From Clostridium_AD sp036569345 (GTDB lineage Bacteria; Bacillota; Clostridia; Clostridiales; Clostridiaceae), in the NCBI RefSeq assembly GCF_036569345.1, contig NZ_DATCQT010000172.1, forward strand, positions 1-64,000: a stretch of DNA of 64,000 bases. The letters are read 5' to 3'. Made by a program: the position numbers and the translations under genes. Under the pieces are notes generated by a model. It was not told the origin of the DNA, did no database searches, and saw only the letters and a program-made list of their open reading frames with translations. Below, one piece after another: positions 44,778 to 54,806 of this stretch (position 1 is its first letter; every line of letters starts with the position of its first letter).

Positions 44778-46787
44778 TTATATTACTTCATTATCTAGGT
44801 TTGCCCCACTAAACTGACTATTATAAAGATCTGCATAGAAGCCATTCTTGGCAAGAAGTTCATTATGGTTACCCATCTCAATGATGGTTCCCTTATTCAT
44901 AACAAGAATTAACTCGGCGTCTCTAATCGTAGAAAGTCTATGTGCAATTACAAAACTTGTTCTGTTTTGCATTAGCTCTGTCATGGCAGTTTGTATATAA
45001 ACTTCTGTTCTTGAGTCAACGCTGCTTGTAGCTTCATCAAGTATCATAATAGTTGGATTTGCAAGTATTGCCCTAGCTATAGTAAGAAGCTGTTTTTGAC
45101 CTTGAGATATATTTGAAGCTTCTTCATTTAGTATTGTCTTATATCCATCAGGAAGGGTCTTAATAAAGTGATGAGCATGTGCTGCTCTTGCCGCTTTAAT
45201 AACTTCATCCTCAGTTGCTCCCTCTCTGCCATAAGCGATATTTTCCATTATAGTTCCATTAAAGAGCCACGTGTCCTGAAGTACCATCCCAAACATACTA
45301 CGTAATTCCCCACGTTTTATGTCTCTTATGTCCACTCCATCAACTGTAATTTTACCTGCATCTATTTCATAGAACCGCATAAGCAAGTTAACAAGAGTAG
45401 TTTTACCAGCACCTGTTGGTCCAACAATTGCAATTGTATGACCGCGTCTTACATCAAGGTTCATATCTGTAATAAGTGGTTCATCTGCTTTATAACTAAA
45501 GTTAACATGTTCAAACTTAACTTCACCCTTAGGTAATTCAATAACTTTAGCATTATTAGTTTCAACAACCTCTTCGACTTCATCTAATAATTCAAAAATA
45601 CGTTCAGCTGAAGCTACTGTTGATTGAATAATATTTGCAATGTTTGCAGTTTGAACTATTGGTTGAGTAAACTGACTAGAATATTGGATAAAGGCTTGAA
45701 TATTACCTATAGAAATTTTTCCTTGTGTTGCTAAATATCCACCAACAACGCAAACTACTACATAACCTATATTACTAACAAATCTCATCATAGGCATTAT
45801 TATTCCTGATATAAACTGAGCTTTCCAACCTGCGTTATATAACCTGTCATTAATGCTCCTAAACTCTTCTATAGAATCCTTCTCATGTCCAAAGGATTTA
45901 ACAATCTTGTGACCAGTATACATTTCCTCAACATGACCATTAAGTGCTCCAATTTCCTTTTGCTGAGCAGCAAAGAACTTTTGAGACCGTTTTGCAACAA
46001 AAGCTGTCACAAGGATGTATAGTGGTAAAGTTAAAATAACAACCAGTGTCATAATTGGGCTTATTGTGAGCATCATAATGACAATACCAACGATTGTAAC
46101 AATAGCTGTAATAAGCTGAGTAAGACTTTGTTGAAGCGTTGTTGATATATTATCAACATCATTTGTAACACGACTTAATATCTCACCATGAGTTTTTGAG
46201 TCAAAGAATTTAAGTGGTAGCCTTGAAAGCTTATCTTCAACTTCTTTACGTAGGTTGTAAACAGTTTTCTGAGCAACTCCAGCCATTATATATTGTTGGA
46301 GGAAACCAAAAATAGTACTTACTACATATAATCCAAGTAATAAAAGAATAATATTTCGGATATATGTGAAATCTATCATTCCACCATTAATATCCATAAT
46401 TTTTGAAATTCCTGCTTTAATTTGGGCGAGGCCATCAATTACTTTTGGACTTTTTGCAGCTGCTGGATTAGCTTTTAATAAAGCTGCTATCTTATCTTGC
46501 TGCACATGTAGTTGAATTAGCCCAAATTTACTCATTATACCTTCAAATAATTTATCTATGGCTTTTGCTGAAACCTTAGGTCCAACTATTGTAAAAACAG
46601 TACTAACTATTGCAAATATAAAAACTAAAATAAAATTAGTTCTTTGAGGTTTTAAATAACTTAAAAGCCTTTTTAATGTACCTTTGAAATCTTTTGCTTT
46701 AACTTTGGGCCCTGCGAAGGATCCCATTGGGCCTCCCCCCATGCCTCCTCTACGCGGTTGTTGTTTGTTCTTATTGTTTTCGCTCAT
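44778..46787 (-). CDS. ABC exporter half-transporter (catalytic subunit)
   Basis: A 669-residue exporter with six membrane helices and one nucleotide-binding domain. A cytosolic Gly/Pro/Arg-rich N-terminus and a long ~60-residue stretch between helices 1 and 2 are notable. Walker A is GPTGAGKTT, Walker B with catalytic Glu is MILDEATSSVD, H-loop AHRLST, but the signature is NISQGQ instead of LSGGQ. It overlaps the partner gene by 4 bases (ATGA) and is the last gene of the marR operon. Together they form a heterodimeric multidrug-type exporter; substrate unknown. Start ATG behind GAGGAGG. Confidence 0.93.
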   Translation of the reverse strand: MSENNKNKQQPRRGGMGGGPMGSFAGPKVKAKDFKGTLKRLLSYLKPQRTNFILVFIFAIVSTVFTIVGPKVSAKAIDKLFEGIMSKFGLIQLHVQQDKIAALLKANPAAAKSPKVIDGLAQIKAGISKIMDINGGMIDFTYIRNIILLLLGLYVVSTIFGFLQQYIMAGVAQKTVYNLRKEVEDKLSRLPLKFFDSKTHGEILSRVTNDVDNISTTLQQSLTQLITAIVTIVGIVIMMLTISPIMTLVVILTLPLYILVTAFVAKRSQKFFAAQQKEIGALNGHVEEMYTGHKIVKSFGHEKDSIEEFRSINDRLYNAGWKAQFISGIIMPMMRFVSNIGYVVVCVVGGYLATQGKISIGNIQAFIQYSSQFTQPIVQTANIANIIQSTVASAERIFELLDEVEEVVETNNAKVIELPKGEVKFEHVNFSYKADEPLITDMNLDVRRGHTIAIVGPTGAGKTTLVNLLMRFYEIDAGKITVDGVDIRDIKRGELRSMFGMVLQDTWLFNGTIMENIAYGREGATEDEVIKAARAAHAHHFIKTLPDGYKTILNEEASNISQGQKQLLTIARAILANPTIMILDEATSSVDSRTEVYIQTAMTELMQNRTSFVIAHRLSTIRDAELILVMNKGTIIEMGNHNELLAKNGFYADLYNSQFSGANLDNEVI

Positions 46788-48559
46788 GATAATTCCTCCT
46801 CTGAAAGCTGCGAAGATACAATCTCATGATATATCTTACAACTAGATAAAAGTTCCTTGTGAGTTCCCATGCCGCAAATAGCACCATCGTCTATTACTAT
46901 AATTCTATCTGCGTCCATAACTGTTGCAACTCTTTGGGCAATGATTATTACTGTAGAATCCGCAGTTTCTTTTTTAAGTGCTGCACGTAGTTTTGCATCA
47001 GTTTTAAAATCAAGTGCTGAAAAACTATCATCAAAAATATATATTTCAGGTTTTCTAACTAATGCACGTGCTATAGATAGACGCTGTTTTTGTCCACCAG
47101 AAACATTCGTTCCTCCTTGGGCAATAAGATGGTCATATCCTTCTTTCGTTTCATTAATAAAGTCTGTAGCTTGTGCTACCGTTGCTGCATGCTGAATTTC
47201 CTCAGTAGTAGCATTACTCCTACCATATTTAATGTTTTCTGCAATAGTTCCTGTAAAGAGTACAGTATTTTGAGGAACAAAACCTATTTTAGAACGTAAA
47301 CTTTCCTGGCTCATTTCGCGTACATCCACCCCATCAACCAATACCTGTCCACTAGTTGCATCATAAAAACGAGGTATTAAGTTTATAAGAGTTGATTTAC
47401 CAGAACCTGTACCACCAATAATAGCTGTTGTCTCACCAGGTCTTGTACTAAATGATATGTTGCTAATAGCTGGTTGATCTGCACCTGGGTAGCTAAATGT
47501 TACATCCTTAAATTCAACAAATCCACTTTGTTTATCAGCCGATATAAATTTCTTTGGATCAATGATTTCAGGTTCCATTTCTAATACTTCATTTATTCTT
47601 ATTGCAGATGCTTGTGCTCTTGGTATCATTATAAATACCATAGCAAGCATTAAGAATCCGAATAAAATTTGCATTCCGTATTGCATAAATGCTATTAATG
47701 AACCAACTTCCATACTTCCGGCATCTATTCTTTTACCACCGAACCATATAATACCAACTGTTGTTACATTCATAATTAACATCATTATTGGCAATAAAAA
47801 CGCCATAATTTTATTAACTTTTACAGCATTATTCATAAGATCAGTGTTAGCATCATCAAATCTAGCTTTTTCAGTATCTATACGATTAAATGCACGTACA
47901 ACTCTAATACCAGTAAGTGACTCACGTAACACAAGATTCAATTTATCTATTTTTACTTGCATTAATTTAAATAACGGCATTGCAAACTTAAGAGTTATTC
48001 CAATAATAATTCCAAGCAGTGGAATTACAACTGCGAAAATCCAAGTTAGTTGTGTATCTTCTCTTAAAGCCATAACAATACCACCTATAGCAGTTAGAGG
48101 TGCAAAAAGCATAATAGAAAATATCATTACTGTTGCTGTTTGAACCTGAGTAACGTCATTTGTAGTCCTTGTTATAAGTGTGGCAGTACCAACCTTATCG
48201 AACTCATGTAGTGAAAAGCCTTCAACTTTAGTAAACAATTTATTACGAATAATCCTACCAAGTCCTACAGAAGTTTTTGACGATAAGAATGCGGATATAA
48301 CAGAGCATATAACACCACCTGCTGAAATTATCAGCATAATTATTCCTATTCTAATAATATAATCTGTCCCCTTATAAGATCCACTATATCCCAAAAATGA
48401 AATAGTTTGAACTACATTCTTTTGCACTATACCTTTATCAACTATATCTGCCATTAATGTTGGCAAATAAAGGTTAGCTAGTACTTGAGTAAAAATTAAT
48501 ATAACTATTGCTACTATCTGTAATGTGTACTGTTTTAGAAACCTAAATAATTTAATCAA
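46784..48559 (-). CDS. ABC exporter half-transporter (degenerate-site subunit)
   Basis: A 591-residue exporter half: six helices, then a nucleotide-binding domain with Walker A GGTGSGKST and canonical signature VSGGQ. The Walker B motif is IYIFDDSFSALD: Asp replaces the catalytic Glu and the H-loop reads AQRVAT (Gln for His). This pattern marks the non-catalytic partner in heterodimers such as BmrC/D or TM287/288. TTG at 48559 behind GGGGATGA is my preferred start; an ATG at 48574 is possible but lacks a binding site. Lies 67 bases behind marR. Confidence 0.92.
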   Translation of the reverse strand: MIKLFRFLKQYTLQIVAIVILIFTQVLANLYLPTLMADIVDKGIVQKNVVQTISFLGYSGSYKGTDYIIRIGIIMLIISAGGVICSVISAFLSSKTSVGLGRIIRNKLFTKVEGFSLHEFDKVGTATLITRTTNDVTQVQTATVMIFSIMLFAPLTAIGGIVMALREDTQLTWIFAVVIPLLGIIIGITLKFAMPLFKLMQVKIDKLNLVLRESLTGIRVVRAFNRIDTEKARFDDANTDLMNNAVKVNKIMAFLLPIMMLIMNVTTVGIIWFGGKRIDAGSMEVGSLIAFMQYGMQILFGFLMLAMVFIMIPRAQASAIRINEVLEMEPEIIDPKKFISADKQSGFVEFKDVTFSYPGADQPAISNISFSTRPGETTAIIGGTGSGKSTLINLIPRFYDATSGQVLVDGVDVREMSQESLRSKIGFVPQNTVLFTGTIAENIKYGRSNATTEEIQHAATVAQATDFINETKEGYDHLIAQGGTNVSGGQKQRLSIARALVRKPEIYIFDDSFSALDFKTDAKLRAALKKETADSTVIIIAQRVATVMDADRIIVIDDGAICGMGTHKELLSSCKIYHEIVSSQLSEEELS

Positions 48560-48626
48560 AAATATCATCCCCATTCATTGTTATTACTAATCTTTATTGT
48601 CTTATATCTGTTGCTTTATTATGGCT

Positions 48627-49067
48627 TTATTTTTCTTGATAACTTAAAAGCTTCTTAAGTGTATCTAAACCTTCAAATATTTTATGAATTTCCTCTGCAT
48701 TTCCCTTACTCATTACATTAGCAAGGTTTTTTTCAAACTGTCCATGGAAAATTTTATGCATATCTTTAAACTCTGGTGCTACAGTTACATAAACTACTCT
48801 CTTATCCTCATCGCTTCTTTCCCTTATTACCATCCCCTGCTTCTCAAGCCTGTCTATAATTCCAGATACTGTACTATTTGATAAGCAAAGTGCATTGCTA
48901 AGTTCAGTTATCTTCATCTTCTTTTTTTTACTTAAAAGTCCCAAAACCATACCTTGGGGCGCAGACATACCTGTATCATTAAGCACTTTGTGCATGCTAT
49001 GTTTAAATAACTGCATAACCTCTTGAAAAAGTTTCGCAACTTCTATGCTTTCATTTAATGTTTCCAC
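48627..49067 (-). CDS. MarR family transcriptional regulator
   Basis: A 146-residue winged-helix regulator. The helix-turn-helix and wing are ITELSNALCLSNSTVSGIIDRLEKQGMVIRERSDEDKR, with helices for dimerisation at both ends. GTG at 49067 is the likely start, with AAGGTGGTGA before it; the longer frame would run over the operator. It heads the operon with the two exporter genes and most likely represses it, being released by a ligand carried by the exporter (inference from the family). Confidence 0.92.
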   Translation of the reverse strand: METLNESIEVAKLFQEVMQLFKHSMHKVLNDTGMSAPQGMVLGLLSKKKKMKITELSNALCLSNSTVSGIIDRLEKQGMVIRERSDEDKRVVYVTVAPEFKDMHKIFHGQFEKNLANVMSKGNAEEIHKIFEGLDTLKKLLSYQEK

Positions 49068-49089
49068 TTTATCACCACCTTGAAATGTA

Positions 49090-49115
49090 TTTCGCGTACA
49101 AATGTTTCGTGTACG
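49090..49115. promoter_or_regulatory. Candidate MarR operator
   Basis: Two direct repeats TTTCGCGTACA (49090-49100) and TTTCGTGTACG (49105-49115), 15 bp apart, each containing near-palindromic CGTAC. They lie between the promoter (49137-49165) and the marR start, about 15-40 bases into the transcript. Confidence 0.55.
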
Positions 49116-49136
49116 TTTATTTAGCTTACGAATCAT

Positions 49137-49165
49137 ATTATAATCCCATAAATATTATATGTCAA
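49137..49165 (-). promoter_or_regulatory. SigmaA promoter of the marR operon
   Basis: On the minus strand TTGACA (49165-49160), 17 bases, TATAAT (49142-49137): an exact consensus promoter. Confidence 0.85.
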
Positions 49166-49222
49166 TGCATATTTTAAAAATAAATGGGCACATGTTAAAG
49201 TATTCTACTCAAAGGGTTTATA

Positions 49223-49257
49223 GATATAAAATGTAAACTATTACAGCATTTTATATC
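49223..49257. repeat. Inverted repeat in the DUF362 upstream region
   Basis: GATATAAAATG (49223-49233) and CATTTTATATC (49247-49257) form a perfect stem. It lies between the divergent marR and DUF362 genes. The rest of 49258-49452 is AT-rich, with a TATAAT at about 49390 as a possible -10. Confidence 0.45.
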
Positions 49258-49452
49258 TTATATTTCAAGTCATTAAAACCAAAAATTATTTTAGAAATAA
49301 TGAAAACAAATAAAATTTAATCTCATAAACTAAAATATTATTAAACTATAAGCTATACAATAAAAAAGAAATAACAAGTTACAATATGTTATAATAATAG
49401 AATATGTGATTAAAATTTTATAAGATTATTAAAAGATCAAGGAGGTAAATTA

Positions 49453-50565
49453 ATGGAAAAATCAAAAGTATACTTTACAAACTTAAGAACAAAACCAGGA
49501 TATAATTTATTAGATAAACTTCAAAAACTTGTAGATGTGGCGGGTATTAAAAATATTGATTTTAAAGATAAATTTGTAGCTATAAAAATTCATTTTGGAG
49601 AACCTGGAAATCTTTCCTACATTAGACCAAACTACGCTGCGAGAATTGTTAAACTTGTTAAAGAGCTTGGTGGCAAACCTTTTCTTACTGATTCAAATAC
49701 TTTATACTCAGGAAGAAGACATAACGCTATAGACCATATTGAATCTGCTATGGAAAATGGGTTTAATCCAATTTCAGTTGGCTGTAACTTAATTATAGCC
49801 GATGGGTTAAAGGGTGGAGATTATAGAGAAATTCCAATCCACCAAAAACATTGCAAAACTGCTAAAATAGGTTCTGCCATTGCAGATTCTGATGTAATTA
49901 TTTCCATGACACATTTTAAAGGTCATGAAATGACCGGTTTTGGTGGAACATTAAAGAATTTAGGTATGGGATCAGGTTCAGTTGGAGGAAAACTTGAAAT
50001 GCATTCTGCTTCAAAGCCATTTATGAAACATAATAAATGTGTAGCCTGTGGAAAGTGTATTCAAAATTGTTTACATGGAGCAATTTCCTTTGATGAAAAT
50101 AAAAAAGCAATTATAGATTATGACAAATGCGTAGGTTGTGGCCAATGTGTTGCCGTATGTCGCTATGGATCCGCAACAATAAAGTGGAATGAATCTGCTG
50201 ATAGTGCTAATGAAAAAATTGCAGAATATACTTATGCAGTTATTAAAGATAAACCAAATTTTCATATTAGCTTTATAATGAATGTTTCACCTAACTGTGA
50301 CTGTTCGCCCGAAAACGATGTGGCAATTGTTCCAGATATAGGTATAGCAGCATCCTTTGACCCTGTAGCCCTAGATCAAGCCTGCGTTGATATGGTAAAC
50401 AAAGCAACAGCATTATATGCAACTGAGCTTTCAGATAACCATTATCATGAAGGTGATGATAAATTTTCAAACATCCATCCTGATACAAATTGGAAAGTTG
50501 GAATAGATCATGCAAAATCTATTGGCTTTGGTACTGATGAGTATGAAATAGTAACAGTTCAATAA
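49453..50565 (+). CDS. DUF362 / 4Fe-4S ferredoxin protein
   Basis: A 370-residue protein: an N-terminal DUF362 domain (AIKIHFGEPGNLSYIRPNYA, VGCNLIIADGLKGGDY, ISMTHFKGHEMTGFGGTLKNLGMG) with two 4Fe-4S motifs inserted or following near 195-235, CVACGKCIQNC and CVGCGQCVAVC. Such proteins are electron carriers of unknown partner in anaerobes. Soluble. Start ATG behind AAGGAGG. Monocistronic with a strong terminator. Confidence 0.92.
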   Translation: MEKSKVYFTNLRTKPGYNLLDKLQKLVDVAGIKNIDFKDKFVAIKIHFGEPGNLSYIRPNYAARIVKLVKELGGKPFLTDSNTLYSGRRHNAIDHIESAMENGFNPISVGCNLIIADGLKGGDYREIPIHQKHCKTAKIGSAIADSDVIISMTHFKGHEMTGFGGTLKNLGMGSGSVGGKLEMHSASKPFMKHNKCVACGKCIQNCLHGAISFDENKKAIIDYDKCVGCGQCVAVCRYGSATIKWNESADSANEKIAEYTYAVIKDKPNFHISFIMNVSPNCDCSPENDVAIVPDIGIAASFDPVALDQACVDMVNKATALYATELSDNHYHEGDDKFSNIHPDTNWKVGIDHAKSIGFGTDEYEIVTVQ

Positions 50566-50577
50566 AACTGTATCGTG

Positions 50578-50624
50578 AAAAAGGAAAACACCAAAGTTTA
50601 TAAAACTTTGGTGTTTTCCTTTTT
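50578..50624. terminator. Bidirectional terminator
   Basis: AAAAAGGAAAACACCAAAG pairs with CTTTGGTGTTTTCCTTTTT between the convergent DUF362 and chemoreceptor genes. Confidence 0.88.
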
Positions 50625-50675
50625 ATGAATAAAAATTATCAAAAATGATTTATTCAATCATTTTGAGACATTTAT

Positions 50676-52367
50676 TTATACTTTAAATTTTTCAACCTCG
50701 CTATTTAAACCTTCCGCCATAGTATTTAGATCTTGGGCTGTAGTCGAAAGTTTTGTAATATTCTCTGATTGCTTTGTAGCAGCAGAAGAAATTTCTTCTG
50801 TAGAAGTTGATACTTCTCTTGATACCACTGCCAATTCTTGAGCTCTACTTTTAATAATGCCCTGTTCTTCTACTGAACTGGTCAAAGCTTTATATGCCTC
50901 ATTCATCTGAGGGATCGTACTATTAACTTCATTTTGAATGCTTTTGAAAGAGTCTACAGTACCTTCAATAATTTTCATTTGATTACCAAGTTTCCCTGAT
51001 AAAACTATTGTTAATTCTGAGACCTCGGACGTTCCATTATCTACTAATTGGATAAGCTCATTTATATTCATTGATGATTCTAGTACCTGCTTTGAAAGTT
51101 TTCTTATTTCTTCTGCAACAACAGCAAAACCTTTTCCAGCTTCTCCTGCTCTAGCAGCCTCAATTGCAGCATTTAATGCAAGAAGATTAGTCTGCTCAGC
51201 CACGTTATTTATTACATTTGTTATTTCACTTATTTTACCCACATTAGTGCCAAGATACTTAATTCCTTTTTCTGTAAGCCCAAAAGAATTCTGTACATCA
51301 TGTATGGATTCAACTAATTCATGAAGCTTAATTGCCCCATTATCAGCGCTCCCTTTAATTTCTACTGTACTTTCAGATAGTAATTTTACTTTAACCTGAA
51401 TATCATCTAATCTTTGGCCAAATCTATCTATTACTACTGCAATCTCACTAATATTTGTGGTTTGTTCTGCCATACCTTTAAACACACCATTTATAGCTTG
51501 AGATACCTCCTCACTAGAGGCTGCTGCTTCTTGCCCCGAAGCTGTTAAATCGAAGGATATATTATTAAGACCTGAAACAGTATCTTTTATACGTGATATA
51601 GTGTTTTTTAAAATATGCACGCTTTTATTAAGCCCATCCGTAAGTTTTTTTATCTCATCTTTATTTTTGCTCTCAAAACTCACTGTTAAATCACCGCGCG
51701 CGAAATATTCAAGTTTATCTACAATTCTAATTAGTGGCATGGATATACTTTTAGAAATTATAATTCCAATCACTAACGCTAATACCTGAATTCCTAGAGA
51801 TATAGCTAATGTCGAAATAATAGACGCCCGTATTACACTGTACATATTCGCAAGAGATATTCCAATATTAAGTGTTCCCACTATTTTAGAATTATCATAA
51901 AAAGGTGTTGATACGTTGTAAACCTTAGTTCCGTCTGGAGCATTAAATATGAAACCTTCAGTCTTTGCTTCTGTTACTACTGTGGAAACGTTTCCCTGCT
52001 TGGTAGCCGCTGATACTGTATCTGTGCTTGAGCTACTCTTTGTTACATTATTATTAGCAGTGGCGGCCACATCATCACTGCTAACAATCATCTTCATATT
52101 TGTATCAACTAGAGACACATAATTAATGTTACCATTTCCCTCTTTCTTCACCTCTGAAATTATAGCTGCTATCTTATCTTTTTCGGTTAAGCTATATCCC
52201 TTTATTTTACTACTAACAGTCCCTATTAAGGTTGTCCCATCGTATTTCATTTGACTTGTTACCGCTGATTGAACTGTAAAGTATGATATTATTACAAAAG
52301 TTATCGTACACAAAGATGTAAGGAATATAATAGTTGCAAGTATTTTTTTCTTCTGAGAATTAAACAT
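50676..52367 (-). CDS. Methyl-accepting chemotaxis protein
   Basis: A 563-residue receptor. Membrane helix 1 is at about 8-32, an extracellular sensor of ~145 residues with a Ser/Thr/Ala-rich insert (about 100-125) follows, helix 2 at about 185-207, HAMP about 208-262, then the coiled-coil signalling domain with the hairpin tip EQTNLLALNAAIEAARAGEA near 395. The sensor resembles a single Cache-like domain but I cannot name a ligand. Start ATG behind GGGGGGATG. Stands alone; no che genes nearby. Confidence 0.93.
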   Translation of the reverse strand: MFNSQKKKILATIIFLTSLCTITFVIISYFTVQSAVTSQMKYDGTTLIGTVSSKIKGYSLTEKDKIAAIISEVKKEGNGNINYVSLVDTNMKMIVSSDDVAATANNNVTKSSSSTDTVSAATKQGNVSTVVTEAKTEGFIFNAPDGTKVYNVSTPFYDNSKIVGTLNIGISLANMYSVIRASIISTLAISLGIQVLALVIGIIISKSISMPLIRIVDKLEYFARGDLTVSFESKNKDEIKKLTDGLNKSVHILKNTISRIKDTVSGLNNISFDLTASGQEAAASSEEVSQAINGVFKGMAEQTTNISEIAVVIDRFGQRLDDIQVKVKLLSESTVEIKGSADNGAIKLHELVESIHDVQNSFGLTEKGIKYLGTNVGKISEITNVINNVAEQTNLLALNAAIEAARAGEAGKGFAVVAEEIRKLSKQVLESSMNINELIQLVDNGTSEVSELTIVLSGKLGNQMKIIEGTVDSFKSIQNEVNSTIPQMNEAYKALTSSVEEQGIIKSRAQELAVVSREVSTSTEEISSAATKQSENITKLSTTAQDLNTMAEGLNSEVEKFKV

Positions 52368-52577
52368 TTCATCCCCCCATTTATAAATTACTATTAGCCC
52401 ACCAGTTCATTTTATAATACTTATAAAATTCTAATTAAATACATAATTTTAATATCTACACAAATTATTGTAATTCTACATATACTTTGAAAATCCTCTA
52501 TTTAATTCAATATATTATGAAATATTTACATAACCTTCCTACCAATGCTATAACAATAAACCTATTGACATTTAATA

Positions 52578-53315
52578 TTAATATTCAACATTTCTTAAAG
52601 ATAATCCTTTTGCCTTAGCCATTGGAATATATTCTGACGCAGTTTCTTCATTTAACAATTTTTCTATATCCAATGCCTTAATTTTTCCTTTACCTACTTC
52701 TAGAAGGCTTCCTATAGTAATTCTTACCATATTCCATAAGAACTCATCTGCATTAATTTCTATTTCAACAATGCCGTTTTTTTCTGATATATTTATATAA
52801 TTAATAGTTTTAATTGTAGATTTATTACTCGTAGCTGCTGTGGCTAAATACTGAAAGTCATGAGTCCCAACTAAAGACTCTGCTGTAATTCTCATTTGTT
52901 CTAAATTAAGTTTTACCTCAGAATGATACACATATTTTCTATTAAACACATCTCTTAATTCATTATTATTTATTTTGTACACATAAGTTATTGATTTTAT
53001 GTTATACCCCGCATGGAATTTTTCACTTGCTTCTACTATTGATTTTACTTCTATATCCGTTGGTAAAAACTCATGTAGATAATCCAGCATAGCTTCTATA
53101 CTTAAGTCACAATTAGTATGAAAGTTAGCCATATAATTCTCAGCATGTACCCCTACATCACTTCTTTCACAACCTGAAACTTGTATAATCTCACCCGCCA
53201 TTTCAGATAATGTTTTTTCTATTTTACCTTGAACTGTTAAATCGTTATCTCCTTGTTTTTGCCATCCTTTATATCTACTTCCATCATATTCTAATATCAT
53301 CTTTAAATTTTTCAT
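52578..53315 (-). CDS. truA: tRNA pseudouridine synthase A
   Basis: A 245-residue pseudouridine synthase for positions 38-40 of tRNA anticodon stems. LEYDGSRYKGWQKQ and the catalytic-Asp block CERSDVGVHA (near residue 52) are visible, as are AGYNIKSITYVYKI and FLWNMVRITIGSLLEVG. Length is normal. Start ATG behind AAAGGCGG. It follows the VWA operon after 118 bases; whether co-transcribed is unclear. Clostridia often have two truA paralogues; this could be the non-ribosomal-operon one. Confidence 0.95.
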   Translation of the reverse strand: MKNLKMILEYDGSRYKGWQKQGDNDLTVQGKIEKTLSEMAGEIIQVSGCERSDVGVHAENYMANFHTNCDLSIEAMLDYLHEFLPTDIEVKSIVEASEKFHAGYNIKSITYVYKINNNELRDVFNRKYVYHSEVKLNLEQMRITAESLVGTHDFQYLATAATSNKSTIKTINYINISEKNGIVEIEINADEFLWNMVRITIGSLLEVGKGKIKALDIEKLLNEETASEYIPMAKAKGLSLRNVEY

Positions 53316-53433
53316 ATATATCCGCCTTTAACTTATTTTATTATTTAATTTTATTCCATGAACACTTTAATTATATCTTTGCTATTGAGATAAAGCTATT
53401 ACATAATTCGTGTTGGTTTCATACTTTATCTAC

Positions 53434-54798
53434 CTAATATATTGGCTCATGGCTATTCATAGAAAATCCATCAACCATTATATCTAATCTTTCTTCATTA
53501 TCCTCTATTATCTCTACAGGTTTTAGTCTTTTTAACGTCCCAATTGGTTCCCTTAATGAAAGTTTATCTCCACGTCCTGATATAACCCATAATACCTTGT
53601 AACCTTTTGGCATTACACCTAGAGTTTCTTCCCCTTTTCCATCCGTAAAATATATTAATATGTTGGTATCAGTATTGTTTACATACTTAAACACCGGTGT
53701 AAATTTTGTACCACCGCGACTACTACAGCGTTTTCTTATACTATTAAAGGATTTAACCTTATATACTTGCCTTATTTGCGAGTCACATTCTATTAATGTT
53801 ATTTCATGCTTATAGGTTTTTACAATATTAAAAACCTCCTTTATTGCTCCATGAAATTCCTCGTCACTTATGCTACCACTTATGTCAATTGCCAGTGTGA
53901 TTTTAGCTGTATGTCCACTAAGTTCTCCTCTTAAATCTAATCTATTAGGTTGACGTCTACTTCTCCTTGATACAGTCTTTTTTTTATCACTTTCCAATGT
54001 TCCCATTATTTTTTTTATAAATAAATTCCAAGGAATTTCTCCTTTTTCACTCTTAAGTCCCTTGAGAATACCCTCTAAATAAAGAGGAACTTTTCCCTTC
54101 TCTGCAAATGCTGCAAATTTTTGAGTGAAATTCTCAAGGTTCTCCTCATCTCCCTCTATGGACTCTTCCCATAGATCATGAGTTTTAGAGACATCATATT
54201 CTTTTTCTATACTCTCCTCCTTAGATTCATCCTCTTCACTCTCATCCTCTTCTTCTAATAGGTCTAGTGCTCCTTGAATGGTCTTTGCATAAGACTCCAT
54301 AGTCATATAAGGTTGTAAATTCAATTTATACTTAAAATTTATCCCGTCTATTGTTGTAGCAAATGGTGGCAGATAATCTATAAATTGATTTACTACTATA
54401 TCCATCGCCATATTAATAGCAAGCGAACTATATTTTGTTTTAAGACCCTTAACGCGATTTAAATGAAAGGACAATACGTGATAAATCTCATGTTTAATAG
54501 TGCTCTTCATCTGATCCGCTGAGAGATTTAAAAATATATATGGATTAAAATAAATAACATACCTGGATAATTTAAAATTTACAGCTGTAGGCGTAGTTAT
54601 ATCATATTTTACCTCTCTAGACATTTGAAGCAGAAAATACCCATAAAAGTTTTCATTATCTTCTATGAGCATAAAATTAACTATAGTAACAAGTCTTAAG
54701 AAATCTTCTGTAAAATCCTTTGGCATATCTTTTATACTTTTTACATTAGAAATTTCGTCATAAAGTTTACTTTTAAGACTTTCAAATTTTCTCCCCAT
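53434..54798 (-). CDS. VWA-like domain protein with zincin motif (DUF2201)
   Basis: A 454-residue protein with two parts. The N-terminal DUF2201-type domain has HEIYH at 103-107, the HExxH signature of zinc metallopeptidases. An acidic linker (about 185-230) follows. The C-terminal von Willebrand A-like domain has the metal-ion site DISGS near 301 (DxSxS) plus SSRGGTKF and YFTDGKG. It ends the operon after the MoxR ATPase with an 8-base gap. MoxR plus VWA pairs usually act together as metal-centre or complex-assembly chaperones. Start ATG behind GGTGG. Confidence 0.9.
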   Translation of the reverse strand: MGRKFESLKSKLYDEISNVKSIKDMPKDFTEDFLRLVTIVNFMLIEDNENFYGYFLLQMSREVKYDITTPTAVNFKLSRYVIYFNPYIFLNLSADQMKSTIKHEIYHVLSFHLNRVKGLKTKYSSLAINMAMDIVVNQFIDYLPPFATTIDGINFKYKLNLQPYMTMESYAKTIQGALDLLEEEDESEEDESKEESIEKEYDVSKTHDLWEESIEGDEENLENFTQKFAAFAEKGKVPLYLEGILKGLKSEKGEIPWNLFIKKIMGTLESDKKKTVSRRSRRQPNRLDLRGELSGHTAKITLAIDISGSISDEEFHGAIKEVFNIVKTYKHEITLIECDSQIRQVYKVKSFNSIRKRCSSRGGTKFTPVFKYVNNTDTNILIYFTDGKGEETLGVMPKGYKVLWVISGRGDKLSLREPIGTLKRLKPVEIIEDNEERLDIMVDGFSMNSHEPIY

Positions 54799-54806
54799 AA
54801 TTCCAC

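Noticed and set aside
47562..48143. 193-codon frame antisense to the ABC exporter
   Set aside because: Shadow of the membrane-domain codons; no ribosome binding site.
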